Below are positions 44,370 to 53,162 of a DNA stretch of 64,000 nucleotides, in pieces (the stretch's first letter is position 1; each line of letters begins with the position of its first letter). Source of the DNA: Frankia sp. AiPa1 (lineage in GTDB: Bacteria > Actinomycetota > Actinomycetes > Frankiales > Frankiaceae). The notes under the pieces are model-generated. The model saw nothing but the letters and a program-made list of their open reading frames with translations. It made no database searches and had not been told where the DNA came from. The stretch spans positions 34,856 through 98,855 of the forward strand of contig NZ_JALKFZ020000032.1 in assembly GCF_023243075.1 (NCBI RefSeq). The letters run 5' to 3'. A program made the translations under genes and the position numbers.

Positions 44370-45149
44370 CGGAACTGGCCCCGACCACGGGAGCAGGACG
44401 ATCTTCCCGCGGGTGCGGCCGCTCTCGAGCAGCTCGTGGACGCCATCGGTGAATGGTCGGTGATCCACGCCTCGGAGATCATCGCCGCCCGCGAGCGCTT
44501 CGACGAGCGGGCCGTGCAACCCCCGGCACCACTCCCCGTATCCGTGCCGGCAGCCCGCTGATCGTCAGTCGAGTGGCTGTCCGCGCCGGTGGTCGTTCTG
44601 GTGGGGCAAAACGGGCACAAAACCGGTAACTCGGGCCACGGTGGCTCCTCTGAATCGCGCAGCCGCCCGGTCGCCATCACGGATGGCGATTGCGCCCGCC
44701 CCGACTGACCGGCCCGCCGCGCACCATCCCCACGCACCTCCCGCTGGCCGGTGGCCGCTGGCCGCTGGCCGGTGGTGGGAGTAGTGGCCTCAGCCGCGGG
44801 TGTACCCGCAGAACCTCCGAGCCCCGCCCGGCCGCGGATCGTTCTAGGCTGCGGACGGCGACCGGGTGTCGGAGGGCGAACCCCAGCGGGAAGATTCTCA
44901 AGAAGGACCTCAGGGTCACCTTCGCGGATCTCGGGCACGCGGAGTCGTAGCGCGCGGGCGCACCGGCCCGGGGGATCGCCTGCGCGGACCCGTGGACGGG
45001 CACCCTGCGGTGACCTCGGGTGGGGGCGGACGCGGCACGAGGCGCGGTGGAGGCCGGCGACCGGCGGCTGTGCCACGCTCAGGCTGCCGGCAGGTCAGGC
45101 GCGCCGGCGAGCGAACATCCGACCTGCGTCCGGAAGGGACGGTCAGCGC
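44370..45149. other. 780-bp low-content region with a gene relic
   Basis: Apart from the dehydrogenase relic at 44380-44519, no gene was recognised. At about 44739-44772 there is a short CTGGCCGGTGGCCG tandem. The stretch just before 45150 contains the leader of the epimerase gene; frames open across it but show no family. Confidence 0.5.
44380..44519 (-). pseudogene. Relic of a zinc/quinone-type alcohol dehydrogenase C-terminus
   Basis: On the minus strand the frame reads LRGVDHRPFTDGVHELLESG followed by RTRGKIVLLPW, the usual end of medium-chain dehydrogenases (last helix and GKIVL strand). Nothing else of the enzyme is present on either side, and there is no stop in the right place, so this is a fragment that survived a deletion. 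It is converging on the dienelactone hydrolase gene. Confidence 0.6.
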
Positions 45150-46148
45150 GTGAGCGGGTTACAGCTGGTGATGGGGGCGAGTGGTTTCGTCGGCTCTCAC
45201 GTGACGCGGCAGTTGGCTGAGCGTGGCGACGAGGTTCGCGTCTGGATCCGGCGGACCAGCTCGACGAAGGCGTTCGACGAGCTGCCCGTGCGGCGTCACT
45301 ACGGCGATCTCACCGATGACGACGCGTTGCGCGAGGCGATGCGGGGCGTCGACACCGTGCACTACTGCGTCGTCGACGCGCGGGCCTGGCTGCGGGACCC
45401 GGCTCCGCTGTTCGCGACGAACGTCGAGGGCCTGCGGCACGCACTGGACGCCGCCGTCGAGGAGAAGGTGCGCCGTTTCGTCTTCTGCAGCACGGTCGGC
45501 ACAATCGGCCGCGATCCCGCCGGCGGCCCGGCCAACGAGGATCATCCCAACACCTGGGCACACCTGGGCGGCCCCTACATCAGGGCACGGGTCGAGGCCG
45601 AGCAGCTCGTCCTGCGCTACTGCCGCGAGCGCGGGCTGCCGGGCGTCATCATGAACGTGGGCACCACCTACGGTCCGGACGATCACGGCACGCCGCACGG
45701 CCGGATGGTCGCCGAGGCGGCCCGCGGGCGGATGCCGTTCTACTTCGGCTCGTCGACGTCGATCGAGGTGGTCGACATCCGGGATGCCGCCCGGGCGTTC
45801 CTGTTGGCCGCGGACTCCGGGCGGGTCGGCGAGCGCTACATCATCAGCGAGCGCTACATGACCTGGAAGGATCTGGCCTTCACCGCGGCCGAGGCCGGCG
45901 GGGCGAAGCCGCCGCGGGTCGGCGTGCCGCTCCCCGTGATGAAGGCCTTCGGCCGGTTCAGTGACGTCGCCGGTCGGGTCCTGCGCCGGGACCTCCCGAT
46001 GAACACCGTCAGTGTGCGTCTCGCCTACTACATGCCGCCGCTGGACCATGGCAAGGCCACCCGCGAGCTCGGCTGGCATCCGTCCCCGACCCCGGACGCC
46101 GTCCGCGACGCCGCCAAGTACTACCTCGCGCAGGGCCAGGCCGGCTGA
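45150..46148 (+). CDS. NAD-dependent epimerase/dehydratase (extended SDR)
   Basis: 332 aa from GTG 45150. Intact dinucleotide motif GASGFVGSHV at residues 9-18, catalytic region VFCSTVGTIG and a YIRARVEAEQL motif where the usual YxxxK is replaced by Y-x3-R... the lysine position carries V/E, so catalysis may differ. ERYIISERYMTWKDLA and VRLAYYMPPLDHGKATRELGWHP resemble dihydroflavonol-reductase/3-beta-HSD-like proteins. Substrate unknown. Confidence 0.85.
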   Translation: MSGLQLVMGASGFVGSHVTRQLAERGDEVRVWIRRTSSTKAFDELPVRRHYGDLTDDDALREAMRGVDTVHYCVVDARAWLRDPAPLFATNVEGLRHALDAAVEEKVRRFVFCSTVGTIGRDPAGGPANEDHPNTWAHLGGPYIRARVEAEQLVLRYCRERGLPGVIMNVGTTYGPDDHGTPHGRMVAEAARGRMPFYFGSSTSIEVVDIRDAARAFLLAADSGRVGERYIISERYMTWKDLAFTAAEAGGAKPPRVGVPLPVMKAFGRFSDVAGRVLRRDLPMNTVSVRLAYYMPPLDHGKATRELGWHPSPTPDAVRDAAKYYLAQGQAG

Positions 46149-46213
46149 CCCGCGCCGCCACCCCGGCTGACCGGCCGGGCCGGTTGATCCGCACCTGGGT
46201 CAGGCGGGCTGGC

Positions 46214-46260
46214 CCCGCGCGGCTCGGGCACCTGGGCCCCGGGTGCCCGAGCCGCGCGGG
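46214..46260. terminator. 19-bp-stem hairpin between convergent genes
   Basis: CCCGCGCGGCTCGGGCACC at 46214-46232 pairs perfectly with 46242-46260 around a 9-nt loop. It lies 66 bp after the epimerase stop and just before the stop of the convergent pirin gene. Confidence 0.85.
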
Positions 46261-46268
46261 CCGACGGC

Positions 46269-47084
46269 TCACGCGGCGAGGCCGGCCAGGTCGGTGTGCA
46301 TCTCCCAGACCAGGATTTCGGCCGGACCGGTCGCGGTGGCGGTGACCCGCTGGCCGCCGGTGGCGGTGAACCGGACGGCGTCACCGGTATGCAGCACGCC
46401 TGCGCCCTCCAGCGTCACCTCGCCCTGCGCGACGAACAGGTGCAGGTAGGGGGCGTCGGGCAGCTGCACCTCGCCGCCGGGAGCGAGCCGCGCGGCGTGC
46501 AGGGCCGCGTGCTGGTTACGGATGCGGATCGCGCTGTGCCCGTCGTCGCGAGCCATCCCCGAGGCGACCGGGACCAGGCCGCCGCGCAGCAGCTCGTCGT
46601 CGATCTCCAGCTGCTCGTAGCCCGGGTCGACGTTCCTCGTGTCGGGCGCGACCCACATCTGGACGAAGTGCACCGGCTCGTCATGCGGCTCGCCGCCGAG
46701 CCGCCAGGCGTCGTTCTTCTCCGAGTGCAGGATGCCGCGCCCGGCACTCATCCGCTGCGCGAGCCCAGGGTAGAGAACCCCGGCGTTGCCGACGGAGTCC
46801 TCGTGCACCAGCGAGCCACGCAGCACCCAGGTGACGATCTCCATGTCCCGGTGCGGATGAGTCTCGAACCCGGTGCCGGCGCGGACCGTGTCGTCGTTGC
46901 TGACCAGCAGCACGCCGTGGTGGGTGTTCGTCGGATCGTAGTGCGACCCGAACGAGAAGGAGTGGTGGGAGTCGAGCCACCCCGTGCGGGTCGCGGCCCG
47001 GGTCCAGGCGCGCCGGATGTCCACCGGCGTGCGCCCGGCCCGCGGCGACGGCACGGGACGACCGGACGATGCGGTGCTCGTCAT
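46269..47084 (-). CDS. Pirin family protein
   Basis: 271 aa bicupin. The iron-binding set of the N-terminal cupin is complete: HPHRDMEIVTWVLRGSLVHEDS supplies two histidines and ILHSEKN the third histidine and glutamate. Further family marks: HSFSFGSHYDP and VHFVQMWV. ATG 47084 with GGAGGG about 6 nt upstream is the start; the longer frame is not homologous. Pirins act as quercetinase-like dioxygenases or redox sensors; role here unknown. Confidence 0.92.
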   Translation of the reverse strand: MTSTASSGRPVPSPRAGRTPVDIRRAWTRAATRTGWLDSHHSFSFGSHYDPTNTHHGVLLVSNDDTVRAGTGFETHPHRDMEIVTWVLRGSLVHEDSVGNAGVLYPGLAQRMSAGRGILHSEKNDAWRLGGEPHDEPVHFVQMWVAPDTRNVDPGYEQLEIDDELLRGGLVPVASGMARDDGHSAIRIRNQHAALHAARLAPGGEVQLPDAPYLHLFVAQGEVTLEGAGVLHTGDAVRFTATGGQRVTATATGPAEILVWEMHTDLAGLAA

Positions 47085-47388
47085 GACGAACCCTCCAGCC
47101 GTGCGGTCGGCTCTGCCTGAGCGGCAGATGATTGCACGTGCAACTACCTCCCCGCCTCGGTCATTCCCGAGTGTCCCGGCGACCCCGCCCCGTCCCGTCC
47201 CGTCGGCCGTTACGAGGACTGACGCGGACGCGTCCCTGGCGCCGTCGACCCGCAGGCCGAGGGCGGACTCGGCCACCAACCCGAGCACCACCGTTTCCCC
47301 ACGCTGATCGGTCCCGGACAGTTTTTCGGGCCCGCCTCCGTTCCCGTACCGTCCCGTCCCGGCCCGCCGGGGCGCGGGTCTCGGCGGC
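47085..47388. other. Intergenic region upstream of pirin gene
   Basis: 304 bp between two leftward genes. It should carry the pirin promoter. Only simple GTCCCGTCCC-type runs were noticed (about 47190-47205 and 47345-47365). Confidence 0.4.
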
Positions 47389-48444
47389 TCAGGCCGTGGT
47401 CAGGAGCGTCTTGCCGATCGTGGCCCGCGCCTCGATGGCGGCGTGCGCCGCCGCCGCGTCGGCCAGTGGGAAGGTCTGTCCGATGGTGGGCCGCAGGGCG
47501 CCGAGCGCGGTGAGCCGCAGTGCCTCCTCGACGAGGGCGAACAGTTCCTCGCCCGTGGCACCGATCGCGCCCAGCGTGATGATCGTGACCTGCCGGGCCG
47601 CGGCGGCGGCCGGGTCGATCGTGCCCAGTCGCCCGCCGGCGGCGCCGTGCGGGAGGTAGCGGCCGCCCGAGCGCACCAGTGGGAACAGGGCGTCGGTCAT
47701 CGGGGCGCCGATGCCGTCGAAGACGACATCCACGCCGGGTGCCACATCGGCGAGGGTGCGTTCCCAGGCATCGTCGCGGTAGTTCACGCCATGGTGGGCG
47801 CCGAGCGCGCGGGCGTGGGCGAGTTTGCGTTCGCTGCCGGCGAGCGCGACGACCTGGGCGCCGCCGGCCGCGGCAAGCTGGACGAGCAGGCCGCCGACGC
47901 CGCCGGCCGCCGCGGTGACCACGACCACCTCGCCGGGGCCGGGCTGGGCGACCCGGTGCAGCCCGACGGCGGTGCGGCCGTCGGCCAGCATGGCGGCCGC
48001 CTCGGCGGAGGTCAGCCGATTGCCCGGTTCGGCCGAGGCCGGCGAAGCGCCCGTCTCGGTAGCCTCGGCGGAGGCAGGCAGGCCCGCCGATCGGCCGGCC
48101 GGCGACAAGGCGGGCAGGCGGTGCAGGTTGTCCGTGCGGGCCAGGGCGGCGGACGCGTAGCCGCCGCTGCCCCCGGTGGCGGTGACGACCCGTTCGCCGA
48201 GCCAGACCGGGTCGACGTCCTCGGCGACGGCGTCGATGAGGCCGCTCACCCCGTTGCCGAGGACGAGGGGAAAGGTGACCCCAGGCCCGGGGGACGTCCC
48301 GGCGCGCAGTTGGGTGTCGATGAAGGAGATGGCCGCGTGGTCCACCGCGACCCGGACCTGCCCGGGGCCCGGCCTCGGGTCGGGCAGCTCGACGGAGCGC
48401 AGCACCTCGGGGCCACCGGCCCGGTCAGCGATCACTGCACGCAT
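47389..48444 (-). CDS. Zinc-type/quinone oxidoreductase (MDR)
   Basis: 351 aa medium-chain dehydrogenase/reductase without structural zinc cysteines, thus quinone-reductase-like. GroES part begins MRAVIADRAGGPEVLRSVELPDP; NAD(P) motif VVVTAAAGGVGGLLVQLAAAGGAQVVAL near residue 175; C-terminus FPLADAAAAHAAIEARATIGKTLL. An extra Ala/Ser-rich insertion (GLPASAEATETGASPASAEPG) precedes the NAD motif. ATG 48444 has GGAAGGA 7-8 nt upstream. Divergent from a MarR regulator, with operators between them. Confidence 0.9.
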   Translation of the reverse strand: MRAVIADRAGGPEVLRSVELPDPRPGPGQVRVAVDHAAISFIDTQLRAGTSPGPGVTFPLVLGNGVSGLIDAVAEDVDPVWLGERVVTATGGSGGYASAALARTDNLHRLPALSPAGRSAGLPASAEATETGASPASAEPGNRLTSAEAAAMLADGRTAVGLHRVAQPGPGEVVVVTAAAGGVGGLLVQLAAAGGAQVVALAGSERKLAHARALGAHHGVNYRDDAWERTLADVAPGVDVVFDGIGAPMTDALFPLVRSGGRYLPHGAAGGRLGTIDPAAAAARQVTIITLGAIGATGEELFALVEEALRLTALGALRPTIGQTFPLADAAAAHAAIEARATIGKTLLTTA

Positions 48445-48515
48445 GGCGACGTCCTTCCGACAGCCACAATCCATCCTGGAGCCGCGGTGGAAACCGGCCA
48501 CCGCGGCAGGAGCTC

Positions 48516-48573
48516 CCATACCGTTGGCATGCCAACAAGCTATCGGAACTCCGCTGGCATGCCAACGGTATGG
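48516..48573. promoter_or_regulatory. Paired MarR operators (19-bp inverted repeats)
   Basis: CCATACCGTTGGCATGCCA at 48516-48534 and its exact complement TGGCATGCCAACGGTATGG at 48555-48573. Each arm also contains a local dyad around TTGGCATGCCAA (perfect 14-bp palindrome at 48523-48536; one-mismatch version at 48553-48566). The pair sits in the 144-bp gap between the divergent oxidoreductase and MarR genes. Confidence 0.75.
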
Positions 48574-48588
48574 CTAAGCTCGGCGGCC

Positions 48589-49194
48589 ATGGACGCAGCC
48601 AGGAACGCGACGAACCCCGCTGCCGCCGCGCGCACCGCGCGCACCGCGCTCGGCGGCGGCGGACGCCCGCACGTCGGCACGTCCATCGACGGCGCACCGC
48701 TGGGCTCGCTGCTGCTGCAGGTGCTGCGGATCCACGCCCGCCTCGGCGACGAGTTGCTGCGGCAGGTCGGGGTGACCGTCCCCCACGAGATCGTGCTGCT
48801 CTACCTTGAGGAGCACGGACCGGTCCCGCAGACCGAGCTGGTGCACTATCTGGGCCGGGATCGCTCGACGGTCACCGCCACACTGCAGGCCATGGAGCGG
48901 GCCGGCCTCGTCCAACGCGGCTCGTCACCCGACGACGGTCGAATCATGATCGTCAGCCTGGCCCGGCGTGGTGCCCAGGTGGCGCCCGCCGCCCGCGCCG
49001 CGTGGCACGAGCTCGAACGCCACACCACTCGCCGGCTCACCGCCGCCCAGCGCGAGGAACTCGCCGCCCTGCTCACCGTAGTCCGCGACACCCTGGCCGA
49101 TGTTGACCCACGCGGCACTCGAGCCGAGGGCGCCATCGATCTGACCGATTCCAACGATGTCACCCGCGGTGGCACGGATCCCGAGGTGTCCTGA
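48589..49194 (+). CDS. MarR-family regulator
   Basis: 201 aa. Winged helix: VTVPHEIVLLYLEEHGPVPQTELVHYLGRDRSTVTATLQAMERAGLVQRGSSPDDGRIMIVSLARRGAQV, with the recognition helix RSTVTATLQAME and wing DDGRIM. The ATG at 48589 gives MDAARNATNPAAAA; longer frames upstream run through the operator region. Likely autorepressor that also controls the divergent oxidoreductase; the inducer may be a phenolic or a quinone (inference from family habit). Confidence 0.92.
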   Translation: MDAARNATNPAAAARTARTALGGGGRPHVGTSIDGAPLGSLLLQVLRIHARLGDELLRQVGVTVPHEIVLLYLEEHGPVPQTELVHYLGRDRSTVTATLQAMERAGLVQRGSSPDDGRIMIVSLARRGAQVAPAARAAWHELERHTTRRLTAAQREELAALLTVVRDTLADVDPRGTRAEGAIDLTDSNDVTRGGTDPEVS

Positions 49195-49312
49195 CATCCC
49201 CGACGCGCTGGCTCATACCTGACAGTGCTGCTGCCCACCAGAACGGTCGATTCGTGGTGGCTCTACATTGGCGTCGCTCCGTTCTGGATAGCCTGGGAGG
49301 AAAGGCGGGCGT

Positions 49313-49963
49313 ATGACAGGAGAGGCGTCCTCCGCCTCGCCGGTGGCAGAGCCGATGATTACCGTCGGGCTGCATACCTATGTGATCACAACTGCCGGTG
49401 GGTTCACGTTCGGCCGCGACCCGGCCAGCACGCACTGCCTTGATCGGGACGACCTTGGCGTCTCCCGTTCCGCCGGGGCCGTCGTCTTTCATGGCCAGCA
49501 CTGGTGGATCATCAACAGTAGCAAAACAAATTCACTCACCATCGAGGAGTTCGGTCTTCGGGAGACGCTGATGGCTGGCCGCTCGCGACTGCTTGCCGAG
49601 TCGACCACAATCTGGGTGGCCGGCCGTTTCCGCAGCTATGCGCTGCATGTCGAGTTGCCGGAGAACGGCTCTGACGGCCCCCCAGTCCGCCTGGACGCCG
49701 GGACTGCGGGGGATGCGGCGGCGGGCCTGGCCACCTGGTCCGCGCCGGAACTGACCGCCCGCGAGCGAGCTGCCCGAGAGCCGTTGTTCGAGCCTCTGTT
49801 CCGCACGGATGGACACTCCGATCCGATCCCGGCGACCTACTCGGCCGTCGCCCCTCGGCTTGGGCTGCCCGAGGCGTCAGCCCGTCGTCGGGTGGAGACC
49901 TTGCGAGCCCGCCTCACCCATATGGGGTTGGTCAACGTGTCACGGCGCGGACGGCTCAGGTGA
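49313..49963 (+). CDS. FHA-like domain protein with C-terminal HTH
   Basis: 216 aa. Residues about 15-110 follow the forkhead-associated pattern: FTFGRDPAS, DDLGVSRSAGAVVFHGQHWW and INSSKTNSLTI. The canonical SxxH histidine is replaced (SRSA) and the NG is NS, so phosphothreonine binding may be weak or lost. From about 155 on a small helical domain (YSAVAPRLGLPEASARRRVETLRARLTHMGL) resembles a winged-helix recognition segment. Start ATG 49313 with GGGAGGAAAGG upstream. Possibly a kinase-linked transcription factor; function unproven. Confidence 0.7.
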   Translation: MTGEASSASPVAEPMITVGLHTYVITTAGGFTFGRDPASTHCLDRDDLGVSRSAGAVVFHGQHWWIINSSKTNSLTIEEFGLRETLMAGRSRLLAESTTIWVAGRFRSYALHVELPENGSDGPPVRLDAGTAGDAAAGLATWSAPELTARERAAREPLFEPLFRTDGHSDPIPATYSAVAPRLGLPEASARRRVETLRARLTHMGLVNVSRRGRLR

Positions 49964-50316
49964 CCACCGAGTTCCCCAGGTTCCGGCTCGCGCCACCGCC
50001 TGTCCGGCCATCGCCCGACCAGCGCAGCCGCATGCCCTCCCCGAGGTCCGGCATCATGCCGATGTGGTCGAGGTTTTTACCGACGAACGCGAACTTCGGG
50101 GTGAACCTGGAGTGAAGAAGGCGGCTGATGCGCCGCGGCAGACCTCGAGTAGTCACGAGGAATTCGCCGATCCGAGGTCGCAGACGTCGGACGGGCGGCC
50201 GAAGACTGACGATCCGGCGGAAGGCGGGACCTCGGGCTAGCGGACCACAATCATCGGTTGGGTAGCCCACACCAGCACCAGCGGTCGCGCCGCGACCGTC
50301 AACCCGCGCGTGAGAA
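49964..50316. other. Intergenic region between convergent genes
   Basis: 353 bp. No gene recognised. CGGTCGCGCCGCGACCG at 50282-50298 is a perfect dyad 19 bp before the stop of the leftward reductase and may be its terminator. Confidence 0.45.
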
Positions 50317-51387
50317 TCAGGTCGAGGCTTTGAGGAACTCGTAGAGGACGGTCCAGTTGGCGTTGCCGTGGCCGGCGGCGATCGCCTGGTCGTACTGGGC
50401 CCTGACGGCCCTCGGGAGCCCGGCATCGACGCCGGACCGCTCGCTCGTCGCCACGATGTGGTGCGCGGTCGCGCCCATCATCCGGGTCGTACTGAGATTG
50501 CCGGGATGCTCGCCGGCCGTCAGGCTCCGGGCGAGATCCTGACCGTCTCCGATCATTGCCGGAATGGCCGTCAGCGTGTCCATCGCACCGGGCATGAATT
50601 CGGCGGCCGGAACACCGGCGGCCGTGACGAGCGCGGTGGCGTGCAGCAGGCTCGACAGTGCGGTGAGGAACACGTCGAGATGCGCCTGGTAGAACAACTG
50701 CGCCAGGCCCGGGTCGGATCCGAGGAATCTGGGTTCACCGAGCCGGCGCAGCGTCGGTTCGTGCGCGTCGAACACCTGCCGGGGGCCGCTGTAGAAGACG
50801 TATGCTCCCGGGCGGCCCACCGCGGGCGCGGGAACCATCACGCCCCCGGTCAGGAAGCTCGCGCCCCGTCCGGCTGCCCATCGGGCGGCCTCCCGCGAGG
50901 CATCGGGTGTGTCCGAGCTGAGATTGACCAGCACCTTGCCGGCCAGCACACTTCCGGCGTCCGTGCCGAGAATGTCGTACATCGCCTGGTAGTCGGTGAG
51001 GCTGAGGATCGCCAGCTCGCTCGCGGCGAACGCGGCGGCCGGCGACGTGGCGAGCATCGCGCCGACGGCCACCAGTTCGCTCGCGCGCTGGGCGGTGCGG
51101 TTCCACACCGTGACTGGATGACCGGCTCGCAGCAGCGACGCGGCCATCGCCCGTCCCATCGGACCAAGACCGATGACGGCGACAGGCCGCGGTTCTCGGT
51201 CCGCGCCCCCGCGCGTGCCCGTGTCCGTGTCGCTCGGCGTTGACGGCAGAGCGCTGCCCATCTCACCGAGACCGAGAAAGGCTGTGCGGTTCGATGCGGG
51301 GAGTCGGTCCACGGTCGGTGGTGGTTGCGGGGAGGGTGGCTGGTTCGCGGCCGGTGGCTGGTTCGTGGTCGGTGGTCGGGTCGTCAT
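50317..51387 (-). CDS. Imine-reductase-like NAD(P)-dependent oxidoreductase
   Basis: 356 aa. Beta-hydroxyacid-dehydrogenase/imine-reductase fold: VAVIGLGPMGRAMAASLLRAGHPVTVWNRTAQRASEL (NADP-type motif with R after the second strand), then DASREAARWAAGRGASFLTGGVMV and a helical C-terminal domain (LFYQAHLDVFLTALSSLLHATALV). The first 75 residues are unusual: a Pro-rich start and then a partial copy of the first Rossmann element, AFLGLGEMGSAL, ahead of the true one. Start ATG 51387 (AGGAA 8 nt upstream). Divergent from an HxlR regulator. Confidence 0.85.
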   Translation of the reverse strand: MTTRPPTTNQPPAANQPPSPQPPPTVDRLPASNRTAFLGLGEMGSALPSTPSDTDTGTRGGADREPRPVAVIGLGPMGRAMAASLLRAGHPVTVWNRTAQRASELVAVGAMLATSPAAAFAASELAILSLTDYQAMYDILGTDAGSVLAGKVLVNLSSDTPDASREAARWAAGRGASFLTGGVMVPAPAVGRPGAYVFYSGPRQVFDAHEPTLRRLGEPRFLGSDPGLAQLFYQAHLDVFLTALSSLLHATALVTAAGVPAAEFMPGAMDTLTAIPAMIGDGQDLARSLTAGEHPGNLSTTRMMGATAHHIVATSERSGVDAGLPRAVRAQYDQAIAAGHGNANWTVLYEFLKAST

Positions 51388-51464
51388 CGCGGCGTTCCTG
51401 CCTGACTTGATGGTCGGTCGAGGTGCTGTTCTGACCTTCTACTGACGCACTCGGGACGGCAAGT

Positions 51465-51501
51465 ACTCACTATTTTGTTCTATACTCACCTAAAAGTAAG
51501 T
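51465..51501. promoter_or_regulatory. HxlR promoter and operator half-sites
   Basis: A strikingly AT-rich gap. ACTCAC occurs at 51465-51470 and 51484-51489 (19-bp period); the second forms an inverted repeat with GTAAGT at 51496-51501 across CTAAAA (one mismatch). TATACT at 51481-51486 is a good rightward -10, so a repressor bound here would block the HxlR gene and probably the divergent reductase. Confidence 0.55.
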
Positions 51502-51521
51502 GCCTTGCCGGTGGAAGGATC

Positions 51522-51899
51522 ATGATGGCGACGAGTGTGCGGCGCGGTCCTTATGCCTGTGGTATTGATGCCGGTATAGATGTGGTGGCGGGGAAATGGA
51601 AGGTGCTGATTCTCTGGGAGCTGCAGCAGCACGGGATCCGCCGGTTCGGTGAGCTTCGGCGTGGCCTTCCTGGCGTCAGCGAGAAGATGCTCATCCAGCA
51701 TCTGCGGGAGATGGAGGAGGATGATCTGATCCACCGTGAGGTGTTCCGCGAGGTTCCGCCACGGGTCGAGTACTCGTTGACCGAGCACGGCAGTTCGCTC
51801 AACGAGGCGCTGCGCCCCTTGGGCGCATGGGGCGGGCAGCGGAGGAAGCGCCTCGACGCGCAGGGCGCTGGGGGCGCTGGGGGCGTCGGGCCGCGGTGA
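51522..51899 (+). CDS. HxlR-family winged-helix regulator
   Basis: 125 aa. HxlR signature: CGIDAGIDVVAGKWKVLILWEL, RRFGELRRGLPGVSEKMLIQHLREMEEDDLIHREVFREVPPRVEYSLTEHG. Here the usual CPV is YACGIDAG. The last 20 residues are Gly/Ala-rich. ATG 51522 with GGAAGGA upstream. Probably controls the divergent imine-reductase-like gene. Confidence 0.92.
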   Translation: MMATSVRRGPYACGIDAGIDVVAGKWKVLILWELQQHGIRRFGELRRGLPGVSEKMLIQHLREMEEDDLIHREVFREVPPRVEYSLTEHGSSLNEALRPLGAWGGQRRKRLDAQGAGGAGGVGPR

Positions 51900-51948
51900 C
51901 GGCCGAAAACCAGATGCGGACGTCCGGCGGCACACGTCATGATGATGT

Positions 51949-52953
51949 ATGGCCTGGCATCTGACGGAGAACCTGGAAGAGTACCTCGCGGCTGCGGGCC
52001 CGTTCCTCCGCGCCCGGCCGGTGGAGAACACGGTCCTGCTGACCGTTGCAGAATCGCTGCGCACGTCCAGTCTCCTGCTTTTCGGGGCAGCGGCTCCGCT
52101 GTTCGGCTGGTGGGTGGCCGAAGGCCGAGGGGAGTTCTCGTCGGACTCGTGGCCGGCTGGCCAGAAGAACGGGAAGGCCCACACGCCGCAGGACTGGAGA
52201 CCGGACTCCGGTGCCGTCCAGGGCGCGTTTCTGCAGACCCCGCCGCATGGCCTGCTTCTGACGGCACTCGCGGAGTCCGCGGTGGAACCCCTCGCCGCGT
52301 CGTGGCCGCGGGGACGTCCGTTGCCGAGCGTGCATACGGACGAGCGGACGGCCTGTTCCTTCGCTGCGGCCTGGGGTCGACGCCGATCGGACTCGACGAC
52401 GCTGTCGCCGGCCGCCTCGTCAGCATCATCATCCTCGTCGGCCTCATCGCCGGTGCCGCCGCTTCGGCAGCGGCTGTACCGGCTGGGAGAACTCGTGTCG
52501 CCAGCACCGGCCCCCGCCGGGCGCTCTCGGGTGGCGCGGGAGGCGGACCGCGACCTGCTGATCGCCTGGGCCGCAGCCTTCGAGGCCGAGGCTGAGTCCG
52601 GTTTGCATTCTGATCACGAGGCTATGGCGCGCAGGGTCGACGACCGGCTCGGCCATGCCGGCTACACGTTCTGGGAGGTGGACGGCGTACCTGTGTCGCT
52701 GGCGGGAAACACGCGGTCCGTGGCCGGGACCGTCCGGATCGGTCCGGTCTACACCCCGCCCGCATTCCGGCGCTGTGGATATGCCGGGGCTGTGACGGCA
52801 GCGGTGGGCCTGGCCGCGCGCCAGGCGGGCGCGTCCGAGATCGTGCTGTTCACGGACCTGTCCAATCCGACCAGTAACGGGGTGTACCAGCGGCTCGGAT
52901 TCGTACCCGTCGCGGACCGGATTGTGCTGCGACTCGAACCCGACCCGGGTTGA
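51949..52953 (+). CDS. GNAT-family N-acetyltransferase
   Basis: 334 aa. C-terminal GNAT domain: GTVRIGPVYTPPAFRRCGYAGAVTAAVG (acetyl-CoA pyrophosphate loop, R/Q-x-x-G-x-G/A form RRCGYAG), EIVLFTDLSNPTSNGVYQRLGFVPV. The N-terminal half is poorly conserved, as in the GCN5-related proteins with an N-terminal pseudo-GNAT domain (LTENLEEYLAAAGPFLRARPVENTVLLTVAESL), broken by a Ser-rich run (SSASSSSSASSP). Acceptor unknown. Confidence 0.85.
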   Translation: MAWHLTENLEEYLAAAGPFLRARPVENTVLLTVAESLRTSSLLLFGAAAPLFGWWVAEGRGEFSSDSWPAGQKNGKAHTPQDWRPDSGAVQGAFLQTPPHGLLLTALAESAVEPLAASWPRGRPLPSVHTDERTACSFAAAWGRRRSDSTTLSPAASSASSSSSASSPVPPLRQRLYRLGELVSPAPAPAGRSRVAREADRDLLIAWAAAFEAEAESGLHSDHEAMARRVDDRLGHAGYTFWEVDGVPVSLAGNTRSVAGTVRIGPVYTPPAFRRCGYAGAVTAAVGLAARQAGASEIVLFTDLSNPTSNGVYQRLGFVPVADRIVLRLEPDPG

Positions 52954-53052
52954 GCCGGCCTGCCGGCTGAGGCGGTGGCGCCGCCAGGATGCTGTGCGGT
53001 CAGTGGGAACAGGCGCAGCAGACGTCGGCGAAGATGTCGATGAAGGGCCGAT

Positions 53053-53071
53053 CCATAACCACTGGTTATGG
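53053..53071. promoter_or_regulatory. 19-bp palindrome upstream of F420 oxidoreductase
   Basis: CCATAACCACTGGTTATGG is a perfect dyad around one central base. It is almost the same as the palindrome in front of the LysR gene at 58265-58281; together they define CAyAACCAyTGGTTrTG. Confidence 0.6.
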
Positions 53072-53162
53072 CAATGGGTCTTGGACTGGTGCGTGGTCCG
53101 GTGGACAGGGTGGTGGTGGCATCCGGCCGTCACCACCAGCCGGTCTGGCGAAGGAGTCATCC

